Shown piece by piece: positions 10,851 to 21,096 of a stretch of DNA of 64,000 bases (position 1 is its first letter; every line of letters begins with the position of its first letter). A program made the position numbers and the translations under genes. The DNA lies in contig OY101125.1 in the NCBI GenBank assembly GCA_956465555.1, positions 684,501 to 748,500 of the forward strand, in the 5' to 3' direction. The notes below the pieces were generated by a model. That model saw only the letters and a program-made list of their open reading frames with translations. It was not told the DNA's origin and did not search any database. Source of the DNA: Nitzschia sp. pyKryTriq1 (lineage: Eukaryota > Bacillariophyta > Bacillariophyceae > Bacillariales > Bacillariaceae).

Positions 10851-12032
10851 TCAAAAGTTGACAATCGTAACAGTTGGATGCGCTTGTTTGAGCTGCTTCA
10901 GTACAGAGGTTGACGCATCGCATCGAAGCCATCGTAATGATTGACAGTAACGAAGGATATTGAATAGCTGAGCCGCATCCAATGGACCGCCCGAGCCCCC
11001 GTCGGTCTTGACGAATCGAATGTCTAGTCTCTCGATGTTGGGCGGCAATCCAAAGTGCAACTGATGCTTATACCACAAGGGTTGACCCGGTACATACATT
11101 TCTCTCAGAGTACTTGACGCTCGTAGCGCCGTTCCATGGTACAAAATGTCGATCTGACTGTCCACTGCAATCAAAGAAGAAAGTTGGGGGAACGTAGCTT
11201 GCAACGTTGGCAGGTTCACAAAGTCATCTCTCGCAAAGGAAAGATCTATCTTCTGTACATTTGGTAGTATGCGACCCATGGTGTAAAAGGCACTATGAAT
11301 CTCAATATAAGGATTGATGGGTCGTTTTGCATGGGACACGACGAGCGTAGTAACATTGGGAAGAGCAGTATCGCCAGTTGACGAAGGAGCCGTACTATCA
11401 TCGGAGTTCTCAACATATCCGATGAGACGCAGGGCTGTTCTATTTCCCGACAAGACTTCGTGAAGGTTGTGGTTCTCGACAGCATCAGCTAACCGAGTCA
11501 AAGAGTTGCCACCGTCCTCAGGAAAAATCAGAGTAGCCGAACGCGTTTGATCTAGAGCGGGGTTCGATCGGAGAGTCCGAAGTCGTCGGTTGCACACAGC
11601 CATGCTATTCAAATCGTCATATGGAAGATAAGTCAAAACATTTGCCAGCACATTGTGGTCGTCCAGATCCATGAGTGGAAATTTTGCTGATTGCACTACA
11701 ATTGCATGCCTACGGCTGTGTTCTGGTTCGACCTCTTCTTGATCAGCCTTGTTCTCCTGAACATTCTCGTCGGCATCTTCTGCCTTGTCGCCATCCTCAG
11801 CACAGATATCACAAGACAAAGTCTTGGTAGTTACTTGATTGGAAGAAGAAGAAGACGACGAAGCCCCTCCTCCTCGTGCGGAAAGGATCCCTACAATGGT
11901 ATGTACAAGAATCGTGGCCTCGGCTTCGGAAAATTCCACGTCCAAGGCCTCATTCAATGCACGGCATACAACGTCACGAAGACTGTCGACGTTGGGTGAG
12001 GAATTCATAATCTTCTTGACGACATGTTTCAT
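10851..12032 (-). CDS. F-box-like protein with leucine-rich C-terminus (393 aa)
   Basis: Single exon, ATG at 12032. Residues about 118-160 ('LMDLDDHNVLANVLTYLPYD' followed by 'DLNSMAVCNRRLRTL') fit an F-box: L/P-rich first helix, 'LPYDDL', and the 'VC..L' segment. The C-terminal half contains irregular leucine-rich segments such as 'LPNVQKIDLSF', 'FPQLSSLIAV' and 'PPNIERLDIRF', spaced like LRR strands. By analogy it would recruit substrates to an SCF ubiquitin ligase; that role is inference. A poly-Ser and acidic linker separates an N-terminal helical region from the F-box. It shares the 436-bp 5' spacer with sulfotransferase-like gene A, transcribed away from it. Confidence 0.65.
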   Translation of the reverse strand: MKHVVKKIMNSSPNVDSLRDVVCRALNEALDVEFSEAEATILVHTIVGILSARGGGASSSSSSSNQVTTKTLSCDICAEDGDKAEDADENVQENKADQEEVEPEHSRRHAIVVQSAKFPLMDLDDHNVLANVLTYLPYDDLNSMAVCNRRLRTLRSNPALDQTRSATLIFPEDGGNSLTRLADAVENHNLHEVLSGNRTALRLIGYVENSDDSTAPSSTGDTALPNVTTLVVSHAKRPINPYIEIHSAFYTMGRILPNVQKIDLSFARDDFVNLPTLQATFPQLSSLIAVDSQIDILYHGTALRASSTLREMYVPGQPLWYKHQLHFGLPPNIERLDIRFVKTDGGSGGPLDAAQLFNILRYCQSLRWLRCDASTSVLKQLKQAHPTVTIVNF

Positions 12033-12468
12033 GCTGAATTTGTTGTTTAGTTGAGAGAATTACTGTAAGGAGTCGTCGTCTGCTTCAGATATGTGTGATG
12101 TGTGGCTTGTGGCTATTTTCAAATATCACCATCGTCGCTCGTCGCTTTAGCAAGATGCAAGATCTGATCTCTCATCATCTCGCATCTCTCATCGTGAGCG
12201 ATTTTTAGACGAAGAAAAAAGCGCGAATAAATATTCAGTCACGAGCGGGAACCAAGAGTCATTGGCAGGAGAAAAAACGCTGGGGCAGAATCATCGCGAA
12301 GACCGCCACCCGCCCCACGATGATGCTGTCTTTCTCGTCCGACCATGTACGGTACAATCATATGTCATTTGGGCCGGTGAAGTGTAAAGCGCATTTACTT
12401 GTAAGGTTACATTTCCCCAATAGTAGCCACATTACTGCAACACATTGCAGCATCGTGTATCGATCAGC
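12033..12468. promoter_or_regulatory. Divergent intergenic region (bidirectional promoter candidate)
   Basis: The 436 bp lie between the start codons of the F-box-like gene (-) and sulfotransferase-like gene A (+), so both promoters must be here or overlap. No clear TATA box or known element was recognised. Confidence 0.45.
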
Positions 12469-14174
12469 ATGGCGGGCCTCCGATCCAGGAAAGATGCTTC
12501 CAAATCGTCTTCAAGTATCGACGAAGAAACAGGCATTGGTTTCGCCAGCAACGGTCGATCCAAGTCTACGAAGAGTAGTTCTTCCCGGTCCTCTTCCCCC
12601 ACCCCCATGGTAGCTGGGCTCCTCGGCTTTTTGGGATTCGTCCTTTTTGTGGTCTTTTTGAAGGTGACAGCCCCGCCGCACCATCAGCGATACGCAGGAA
12701 TGGAAATGCCAAAAACAGCAGGGGAACATCATAGCATGTTCAAAGACGGGGCCGCCAAGCAAGTCGAGAAGATAAGCAGGAAGGGACAACTCGTGCATCA
12801 TGCTATCACATCGGTCAAGAAAGAAGATCTGAAAGGACTGGTCGATGAATTACCTGATAATATGGAAGGCATCACGTATGAGCAGGCTGTTCTGGGGAGA
12901 GAGCACTTGGTGGAAATTCTCACAGAGGCTGGTGTCGAAGAATTGGATGTCCCAACGATTTTGAGTTTGCCCAAATGGAGTTCGGTGACGAAATTGTATG
13001 GAGATGGCCCGGTCGTCATTGGATTAGAAACGTGTGCAAAATTTCGAGAGACGATACCGGTAGACGATGCTTCCATAGGAACTGCAGGTACGAACGAGGG
13101 AAAAACTTCCCGTTGATGACGATGAAGGATCTTATTTTTGAATAAAACCCGGCTCTTCGGCACCAAAATTGGTTGATTCTTATCATTGTTGCCGTGCTCC
13201 CATCTCGTAGGAATGTTCAATACAGGCACCAACCCATTCTCGATGTATATTCAATCCAATTGCATCATGCCGAATAACACGCACGACAAGTATGGGGGAA
13301 TGAGGTGGCAGGTGCCATGGGGCAAGCATACCTTGGCATCTCGAAAATGGACGAATACGGCAGGCCGTGACACCAAAACCAATAAGACCAATGTGCTTCC
13401 TATCGCAGTTATCCGTGATCCTTTTAGTTGGATGCAAAGTATGGTGAGTGCGCTGGTATACTTTGTTGGACTTGTTGGGTGTTCAGTGTTCCCCCACTAT
13501 TTTCCAAAATACTTACGGCCAGACTCATCTTTTGTTGCTGCATTGTAATAGTGCAAGAACCCTTATGTAGCCAGGTGGCCTCACTCCCAAGCACATTGCC
13601 CCAACTTCGTTCCCAATGCAGATGACTTTGCGCTAGGTGTTTCGCCTACTACCAAGACCATCGGTGTCACGGTTAAATACAAACCACCTGTGGAATATGA
13701 GTCCCTTCTTCACTACTGGATGGCGTGGTACAAGGAATACCTGGATGCGGACTATCCGCGATTGATCGTCCGATTCGAAGATTTACAATTCCATGCCAAA
13801 GAAATGGTCACTTTGGTTTGTGAATGTGCAGGAGCTGTGCCTAGGGATCCCAACGCGGCATTTACGTATATCGTGGACGCTGGCAAATGGGGACCCGGCC
13901 ACAGAGGCAAACAGGTAAGTTCGACCATCAACAGTCAATCAGTAGTATAATTGGCAACCGTCGTCGTGAAAATCATTCTCTCACATTGACGCGCTATTGT
14001 GCTGTGATATGATATGATATGCTATGATAGACAAATCTGATTTCTGCAATGATCAAATATGGAACGGATGCCAAACGCTTCAGTGGGATGACCAGGGAAG
14101 ATATGGAGTTTGTAGCGAACAATCTGGATCCAGAATTGATGGAGCTCTTCAAGTACGAAATGCCCCCTATCTAA
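12469..14174 (+). CDS. Sulfotransferase-like type II membrane protein, paralogue A (452 aa)
   Basis: Four exons: 12469-13087, 13211-13443, 13552-13914 and 14031-14174; all introns GT-AG and all joins in frame. The first real ATG is 12469; the open frame extends upstream only through non-ATG codons. A short basic/Ser-rich tail precedes one TM (about residues 45-65), then a lumenal domain. The sulfotransferase-fold signatures are a PAPS 5'-phosphosulfate-loop-like 'GMFNTGTNPF', formed across intron 1, and a 3'-phosphate-binding 'VIRDPFSWMQSM', followed across intron 2 by 'CKNPY'. The C-terminal part has 'MAWYKEYLDADYPRLIVRFED', shared with paralogues B (21097-22311) and C (28462-29760). Golgi-type carbohydrate or metabolite sulfation is the likely role; the acceptor is unknown. 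Confidence 0.83.
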
Positions 14175-14548
14175 ACTACGAGTTTCTGCCCCCTAGCTAG
14201 TCTAACCGCTTCCGAACAATGTAATACGGAAACGATCCGAACACCGAGACGGCGTCGCTGTCAACTGTACAAGTATCGAGAAGCATCCCCCCCCCCCCCG
14301 CCCGCATCAGAGGCCTGTTCGTCTTTCATCAAACGATTCGACTCTTAAATCAACGACACCGCTTGAGAGGAGGAGGGGGGGGGGGGGGGGGGGGGGCAAA
14401 CCATCGCAAGCAAATAGTCTACTCGTACCGTACGTACTGCAAACGATTGTGCAAAGATCGAAACCAAAACGATGATGACCCTGACAAAACTGAAAAATGG
14501 TGCTAAGAAATTTAGTAGTAAAATGCCATGTATCATCTCAAAATTATT
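14175..14548. other. Convergent 3' spacer with C13 and G22 runs
   Basis: Lies between the stop codons of two converging genes. It contains a 13-C run at 14287-14299 and a 22-G run at 14375-14396, which could pair with each other in either transcript's 3' region. Homopolymer lengths may be assembly-sensitive. Confidence 0.7.
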
Positions 14549-16486
14549 CTACTCTCTCTCTGTCTGGGATTTAGTCACGGCACTGGCCTTGGGGTGGTTG
14601 GGCTCCCACCAATACTGTTGGCGCGCAAACATTCGTTCGATCATTGGCATAAAGTGCGACAATGGAAGTGACGGGTAGTCGGGATCAAAGGAGGCTTGGT
14701 CATAGTGTTCACACCAGTAGACGGTCGCATTGTAGAATGGTTCGTCCTTGTACATGTCTCTCAAATCCTTATCTTTGCCGTAGTAGTCAAAATAGTAGTG
14801 CCCTTGAAAGACTTCATGATGGGATAAGATCCAATGCGATTTGGGAGAGATCCAGGGAGCGAGCATGGCTGCCACCAGATCGCCATGATTCTTGACCGCC
14901 AAGGTTTCAAACATGTCATGAAAGACGGACATGACCACCGTTTCTTCGTCCTCTCCTGCCCGCCAGGCCCGCGATGCTGTCTGCAAATTGTGCTCGTAGA
15001 GACTGACACGAGCGCCCAAAAAAGATTGCTTTTGGCTCTCCAAAATGGCAATCAAATTCTCAATCGTCTTTTCCGCCACCGCTTCATCGTACTCGTCACC
15101 CATTCGGTCGTAATCCGACTTTTGCGCTTCTCGTAGGTTGCGGAAGGGCGTAGCGGAAATAGTCGAATACTTTCGTCGCAGCTTTTCATACAAGTAGTGA
15201 ATACCTTCCCGATTGAGGTAGCAACCCTGCAACCAACGGTCCCCATCCGTGTCCAAAATTTCAGATCGCGAGTGGAGCACTCGCCGATTGTCAAACAATA
15301 CAAGAGCTCCAGGATATAGCTGGACTCGAATTGTATAGTCGAGGCTGTGCAAAAGCTCCGAAAATTTGCGCTTGGCCTCGTAAAAGAGGTCGGCCTGCTC
15401 CCATGGTAGATTGGGAGCGTAGCCGCCGGACTTGGCGCTAAAGTTGATGGACCTGACTTGGGCGCACTTTCGCTGCTCATGATTATTCGTCTGGGTGGTG
15501 GGGGCCGGGTCGACTTCAATGATGGGTGCGTATCGGTATAGGAACGAAGTGTCGTCACCTCCATTGTTTTCCCATCGCAACATGACTTTGGTAAGAATGT
15601 CAAAGTAGTCGGGGTCGATATTGCAGAGAGCATCGGCTACGGCAAACCCATCCACAAATTGATTGTGAACATAGCAAGAAGAATCATCATCATCATACTC
15701 ATCCTCATCAGCACCCCGCCCCTCACAGTGTTCCAAAGCATGTAATAGTTGAAAGGCTGGAGGTGTGTCGATCCGATAGGGAGAATCGACGTGCATTCCA
15801 ATCGGACTGGCGGAATACGCGAGATCCTTCTTGGTGGCACCTCCTGCCGTCACATCGGGAGTAGACCGTACATTGAAATTCAAGCCCCATTCCGTCTCTC
15901 TCGTCGACGAAAAGCGTGATCCGAAACGAGCGCATTCGCCCTCCTCGATGGGCACTCCCGAAACGACTACAATCCCCGTCGAAATGATCGAAGAAAGGAA
16001 TTTCTGCGTCGTGACACTCAAATCAACGATTTCGTCGTGCTCAAAGGTGGGCGGTGATCCAAGAGTTTTGTCCCAGATATACAAAGGCGGAAAACCCCAG
16101 TCGTCCGTTTGCAGGAAGGTGACTTCATTTTCAAGTTCCGCTTGCAGAGTGCGGACCGGAAAACGACACTCCTTTTTGTCGGAAAAGGAAACCACCACAA
16201 ACGAGTTCTCAGTTTCGTCGTCGTGGCGCACTTCTTCCACTACCAAGTCGTCCGTTGTTGCCACTTGTTCATGAAGATTATACTTGGGCTGTCGCGTGTC
16301 CACGTCCACGTAAAAGGCCTCTCGGCATCGCTCTCGGAGCCACATTGGATGCACAGCCCGGATTTTCTCTGCCAATGACGCCATGTCGGCGCTCGTCGAA
16401 GCGGCCCCAACAGCAGCAGCATTGGGGACCACAGACGACGACGAAAGAAGAAAGGTGGCGTGTGTCAACAAAATGGAGATTTTCAT
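14549..16486 (-). CDS. Fused GBBH/TmpA-like Fe(II)/2OG oxygenase and PhnZ/TmpB-like HD di-iron oxygenase (645 aa)
   Basis: Start chosen at 16486, where 'MKISILLTHATFLLSSSSVV' looks like a signal peptide; the frame is also open 48 codons upstream. Residues about 40-125 match the N-terminal domain of gamma-butyrobetaine hydroxylase-like enzymes ('HPMWLRERC'). Residues about 150-430 are the 2-oxoglutarate oxygenase, with facial triad H232-x-D234 ('GMHVDSPYR') and H405 ('DNRRVLHSRSEI'), and R417 in 'DRWLQGCYLNR' for 2-oxoglutarate. Residues about 450-630 match the HD-type mixed-valent di-iron oxygenases: H499 ('YEHNLQTA'), H523-D524 ('VFHDMFE'), H534 ('NHGDLVAAML'), H556/557 ('LSHHEV') and D596 ('EHYDQASFDP'). 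In bacteria the separate partners hydroxylate an aminoethyl- or trimethylaminoethyl-phosphonate and then cleave it to glycine or glycine betaine plus phosphate. Here both steps would sit on one chain, perhaps in the secretory route. The substrate is inferred, not shown. Confidence 0.85.
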   Translation of the reverse strand: MKISILLTHATFLLSSSSVVPNAAAVGAASTSADMASLAEKIRAVHPMWLRERCREAFYVDVDTRQPKYNLHEQVATTDDLVVEEVRHDDETENSFVVVSFSDKKECRFPVRTLQAELENEVTFLQTDDWGFPPLYIWDKTLGSPPTFEHDEIVDLSVTTQKFLSSIISTGIVVVSGVPIEEGECARFGSRFSSTRETEWGLNFNVRSTPDVTAGGATKKDLAYSASPIGMHVDSPYRIDTPPAFQLLHALEHCEGRGADEDEYDDDDSSCYVHNQFVDGFAVADALCNIDPDYFDILTKVMLRWENNGGDDTSFLYRYAPIIEVDPAPTTQTNNHEQRKCAQVRSINFSAKSGGYAPNLPWEQADLFYEAKRKFSELLHSLDYTIRVQLYPGALVLFDNRRVLHSRSEILDTDGDRWLQGCYLNREGIHYLYEKLRRKYSTISATPFRNLREAQKSDYDRMGDEYDEAVAEKTIENLIAILESQKQSFLGARVSLYEHNLQTASRAWRAGEDEETVVMSVFHDMFETLAVKNHGDLVAAMLAPWISPKSHWILSHHEVFQGHYYFDYYGKDKDLRDMYKDEPFYNATVYWCEHYDQASFDPDYPSLPLSHFMPMIERMFARQQYWWEPNHPKASAVTKSQTERE

Positions 16487-18088
16487 CGTGATTTGTATGG
16501 GCTCTGAGAAGCGAAGGTCTGTGGAATGAAAGGAGAAGGTATTACTGCATCGACCGAGAGGCTGAAGAGTTGTGAAGCCATAAGATGATTGATTGAGCAT
16601 TGAGCGGTCCTCATGCATTCCTGCTCCCACCTTTTCTCGTCGCTTTTCGCTTTGTTCCTCTACTAGAGTACGTGTAGTCTCCCGGTATGTACTCGCGATC
16701 GAGAGTGTTCGCCATCATGTGCATGCGGTGTGCGGTCGTCGGTGATCGCGCCACCAGCGCGCGCTTTCGCCTTCGAAATGCACGTCAATTTCTCGCGATT
16801 TTTGGCTCCCGTGCCCATACCGGCAAGATACCGGTACTTGTACTGTACGCACCGCGCCACAAAGTCAAGATAGGATCGAGTAAGTCAACTCGCGCCAGTC
16901 AAGTCATGGATGATTCCTACTGTTACCTCTTGCTAAAAACAAGACACAGCAAGATCTCGGTACTGCCAAGTTTTACTCTGACAAGCAGAGCAATCTCTCA
17001 CAAGCCAACCTTTCAACCTTGATGCAAGAGGCTGGAAGCACTGATCCCTTTCCTGGTTGTTTGCCAGCACTCGCACAGTATTAACATGTTTGTTTAAGAT
17101 GACACTGGTGGTGGACAACATACTACTGTAGTTTGGTAATAAAATATTGACTTGGTGGAGCGTGAATGCTACTACAATAATGGAGACATTTTTGTTTAGA
17201 TAAGAAAATTATTAGAATTAATGGTGATCTCTCTCTCTTTTCCTGCCTATCCAATGCTTGAAGCTTGATCAGTTCATTGATAGACAGTTGCATTCATTCA
17301 GAGAAGGGTATTTCCTTCCCCTCCTGCACATGACGATGTATTGTTCTCCGGGCAATGTTGGTTGTAAATGCAAGATCAAGATTGCTATTGCTCTTAGTAG
17401 AGGTAGAGACAAGGAGACCTGGTAGAGAGTTGTTCGGTCGGTAGTAGTAAACATTGAGCGCAAGTAGGAGTACCTTTTGGTCGGCGGTGGTAACACGATC
17501 CAGGTGTTAACTTATTTAAGAAGCCTCTTCGCGATGAAGGTTTGGCTATTTTAAATAATAATTATGGTGAGCCTTCGCGAACGAAGAAACGAAGCGAAGA
17601 AACGAAGCATGCATCAAATAAATCACTAATCGAACTTCGTGATGAGAATTGAACACGTCACCTCAACAATTTCTTTTACTTGAAACCGAATAAAGAATTC
17701 TCTTCGGTTCCCACGAGTGAAAGCCGTTATGAATAGCGGTACAAGACGTGCACGGAATAACCGTGTCACCCCGCACGCACCAGGACGAAAGTTCGAAGTT
17801 TGGTTTCACCCGGTACTCAACAACACGTAGGTTCAACGACGACGTCAGAGAATCCGAATTGAAAGACACAATAAAAACCTTCAACCACCTTCAACCGGAA
17901 CACACAAATGAACCCGCGAACTCGCACTTAGCACACTACTGGTACGTACATACTAAGATGATTCCGGTAGTAGCTACAAGAGACTGTGTGCATTGGTCAT
18001 TGATACATACATTTTGCTTCGCACTTTATGATTTCAAAGCAAGAAAGGCATCTTCTAAAGGCGCAAAAAATTAACAACGAAACGCACG
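16487..18088. other. Spacer, no gene recognised
   Basis: 1.6 kb between divergently oriented genes. Several ORFs of 60-110 codons lack domain content and overlap one another. A 13-bp tandem (cgaagaaacgaag twice, 17582-17607) lies in a stretch of 'cgaag' motifs. Confidence 0.55.
17582..17607. repeat. 13-bp tandem repeat, two copies
   Basis: cgaagaaacgaag repeated exactly at 17582-17594 and 17595-17607. Confidence 0.85.
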
Positions 18089-19058
18089 ATGATAGCAACT
18101 GAGACCAACCCTCAAGAAACAAACACGGTGGCGCACCAGCATTCTGGTGTGAAAAGAACCAATGAAGAACTTGGAGAGCTGGAAAGGGCAACGCCTACCA
18201 AGAGGACGCAAGGGCGGCATGTTGCATGGGCAAAAAAGAACGAAATGCATTTGCTGCCAAACAATCGTAAATTATTCAAGGATTACAGGGACGAAGATAT
18301 TTGGTACACGGTAAGTCCAGATTTTGTTGAACCGAAACCCCTACCTCGCAGTGTCCGTTAAAAAACCAGAAACTCACAACACTACACTGCTTCGTCCACA
18401 ATGTCGATAGAGGAATGACTATGAAGATTTTTTGATAGACCGAATGCGCACAATTGAATGCCTTCGAAACTCGGGAGGTGACGAGAAGGCCTTGGATAAA
18501 GAGAGCCGTTGTTCACGTGGCTTGGAACCATTTCAATCGCCCGATGTGCATGACAAATTGACTTCCGATCGGAGCTTTCATCGCACTACTATTTTGATTG
18601 AACAAATAAGACAATCGCTGTATGGTATGAAGAATCCCGAGGGCTTCCGAATGATGGTGGGACCACAATCAGAAATCGCTGCTAGACGAGCTAGAGAGCT
18701 GGCCGCGATGGACGAACATGATGTATACGGCCGTGTCCGCAGACGAGGGTCCTTGTTATCATCCCCACCTTCCAAGTGTCGCGGCATACTGCAAAAGTCA
18801 ACACTAGAGAAGGATGCAAGTGCGAGTGACTATTCTTCGATCGCTCTAGCCGAGCGAATCCGACAATTACAAGAAAGCAACGCCCGACGCTTGATGGAAA
18901 TCTACTCGCAACCAGGATATAATCCATTTCGCTTCCCGATAAGGAGAGATAGTCTCATTGGAAACAGCTCGATGGTTGGGGGCGCCTTCAACCTTTCCAA
19001 CCGCTTCCCTATCAGAAGAGATAGTTTGACTCTCATCAGCTCGAATAGTCGGCTGTAG
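18089..19058 (+). CDS. Diatom conserved protein, IWYT..DY / CsRGLE family (289 aa)
   Basis: Two exons, 18089-18310 and 18411-19058 (intron 18311-18410, GT-AG, phase 0). The join gives 'IWYTRNDYEDFLIDRMR', then 'CSRGLEPF', 'ILIEQIRQSLYG' and 'ARRARELAAMDEHDVY', a set of motifs I recall from a widespread diatom family of unknown function. The C-terminus has two copies of 'FPIRRDSL' about 30 residues apart, separated by Gly/Asn-rich sequence, and an RRRGS that could be phosphorylated. No enzyme motif, TM or targeting signal is visible, so it is probably a cytoplasmic or nuclear regulatory protein (inference). ORFs read without the splice stop within the intron. Confidence 0.78.
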
Positions 19059-19988
19059 CTGCGTTCTCTCCCGAGAAGCGACGATGGCAAGCCAACATTT
19101 ATCCTGTCCACAACCGGCTGTTGCGATGTCACGAAGTTGCGAGAATACAAAATGAGCGAATTTTCAAGTACTGACATGGCAATACTTTGAGTGCACCGAT
19201 GTCTACTATAGCCAGGAGAGGCCCCTGAGTAGTACCTAAGTTTCGAGTAGACTGCGAGTAGTCTAGTGCGACATTATTTTGTGAATTTATTTATAGTTCC
19301 GTACGCTCTCCGACTTCGGGGCTCTCTAGTCTACTGCTAGTAGCTTGCTATAGATCGTAAAGCAGCGAAAAAGTGCTCTGTCTAATTTAGCTACTACCTT
19401 GACGATCGAGAGCAATGAATCATCTCTCTTGCACTGGAACGTCAATAGCCACGCCAGACAGCAGGTGGATAGCAGCAGCTACTACTACTAGTACTACTCT
19501 CTAGATAAGAGAGAGTAGGGGCGACTATACTCTACTAGAGAGAGTATAGCCTACTCTGTAGCTATGTAGGCGGAGAATAGTAGCTTCGATGTGCCAGTAA
19601 TACTTTTCGAAATACTGTACTTTTATTGTCATCCGAGTAGTAAAGTTGGCTTTGTCTTGCTGGGTGGGCAGGTGGAGGGAGCTGCTGTGACGGACAGTAA
19701 CGGACAAAAGGCCGAAACGTTCGTCATCGATCGTTTGGTGGTCCACGGTCCAACCGACCCGGCGCGCGGGGCAGTCGTCAAAGCAGCAGGCAGCAGGCCG
19801 ACGACCGCGCACAGAATTCTTCCACGGTGTTCTAGTTCGTTCCTCCAAGATCTACGTACGGTACAAAAAATTCATTCGTTTCACTCATCTGCTTGTTCCG
19901 TCGATTAAAAATAGAAAGTCGGTCATCAACTCCAACCACAACAAAGTATTACAAATCTGAACACGATAGTTTTTAATGTCATATCACC
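19059..19988. other. Spacer with strong imperfect hairpin
   Basis: No gene supported. It contains CTACT/CTAG-rich DNA and the stem-loop at 19512-19557 (separate entry). A 105-codon ORF at 19591-19908 has no recognisable content. Confidence 0.55.
19512..19557. repeat. 17-bp stem-loop with 5-nt bulge
   Basis: agagtagg (19512-19519) pairs with cctactct (19550-19557), and ctatactct (19525-19533) pairs with agagtatag (19541-19549). The loop is 7 nt and there is a one-sided bulge at 19520-19524. Confidence 0.85.
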
Positions 19989-21020
19989 ATGTCCAAAGAT
20001 ACCACCAGTGCACCGCCGCCAAATACTGAGCAGGGAGAAGATTCGCTGATGGACCATCAGAGCGAGCTCGCGGCGATGAAGAAAATGATGTTGGACACCA
20101 AAGTCGACGGGAACAAGTCGGTTTGGGCCATGACTCTGGAGACTTTCGGAATGGCTGATGGAAAGCACATCCGGGACGATGTGCTCGTCGACTCGCTTGC
20201 TGACGGGCTCGAGTTGTTAAATGACTACGTGGTGGAACGTCAGAAAACGATGGATACGCCCTCATCGTCCTCGTCGCCATTGATGGATCTAGTGCCTCTA
20301 GAGTCGTTCAACGCCACACAAGATCAGTTTCTTACGGCATTTTTGAAATGGTCAGAACAAAAGGGACACGACAAGTCTTCGGAGCTAGTAAAGATTAATG
20401 TCTCCAAGGCCCGCCGTCGCCTCGATGCTTACTTTGCGTGGATGCAGGACAATCGAAAAGACTTCGAAGAGCCCTTGACTCTCGAGTCGATCCTTCCGGC
20501 GTCCAAGATTTGGGATATTCAAATCACATATGATGAACAAAACAGCTTTGTTTGGTGGATTGACTTAGGGAGTCTAGACAAGGCAGAGATTAAAAAGCTG
20601 AGCCCGAGTGAACATTTGCGATACGTAGTCTGGTTCAGTCACTTGGTCATGCTGGACAAGAATGCACAAGACAATGGCGCGATGATTATCGAAGATCTCG
20701 GAATGATTGGATTCTGGAAAATGGCTACATTGGTTCCCACTGAGCTTGGCGCCAAGATGGATCGTCTTACCATTGGAATATTGCCGGTCAAAATGAAAAA
20801 GATTTACATCTTTGGGGCGGCCCGTTGGATGCACCTTCTCATGGGATTCCTCAAGCCCTTCTTGGGCAAGAAAATGCGCGAACGCATGGTGATACTCCCC
20901 AAAAAGACCAATATCCAAACGTTTTGCGATGGTTTGGTGACCCGGAAGAATATCCCGAAGGGCTTTAGCGGCTTGGAGGGTGAGACCCCCAGAGATATGT
21001 TCATTGAAAAGTTCATGTAG
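19989..21020 (+). CDS. CRAL-TRIO (Sec14-like) lipid-binding protein (343 aa)
   Basis: Single exon. A disordered N-terminus (about 35 residues) is followed by a helical CRAL-TRIO-N-like region: 'FLKWSEQKGHDKSSELVKIN' leads into 'VSKARRRLDAYFAWMQDNR'. The lipid-binding domain is at about residues 185-335, with the strands 'FVWWIDLG' and 'GAMIIEDLGMIGFWKMATLV' and the gate region 'KKIYIFGAARWMHLLMGFLK'. The C-terminus 'PKGFSGLEGETPRDMFIEKF' matches the end of many Sec14-like proteins. The likely role is phosphoinositide/phospholipid or retinoid-type ligand exchange between membranes; the ligand is not predictable. Confidence 0.8.
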   Translation: MSKDTTSAPPPNTEQGEDSLMDHQSELAAMKKMMLDTKVDGNKSVWAMTLETFGMADGKHIRDDVLVDSLADGLELLNDYVVERQKTMDTPSSSSSPLMDLVPLESFNATQDQFLTAFLKWSEQKGHDKSSELVKINVSKARRRLDAYFAWMQDNRKDFEEPLTLESILPASKIWDIQITYDEQNSFVWWIDLGSLDKAEIKKLSPSEHLRYVVWFSHLVMLDKNAQDNGAMIIEDLGMIGFWKMATLVPTELGAKMDRLTIGILPVKMKKIYIFGAARWMHLLMGFLKPFLGKKMRERMVILPKKTNIQTFCDGLVTRKNIPKGFSGLEGETPRDMFIEKFM

Positions 21021-21096
21021 GCTTCGAGCTCAGTACTCATACGTCGCAGTCTTGTGTAAGGTGGACATTATTTACAAAATGATATAATATCTTAGT

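Noticed and set aside
16631-17022. 111-codon plus ORF in the spacer
   Set aside because: No recognisable content and overlapped by an equally long antisense ORF.
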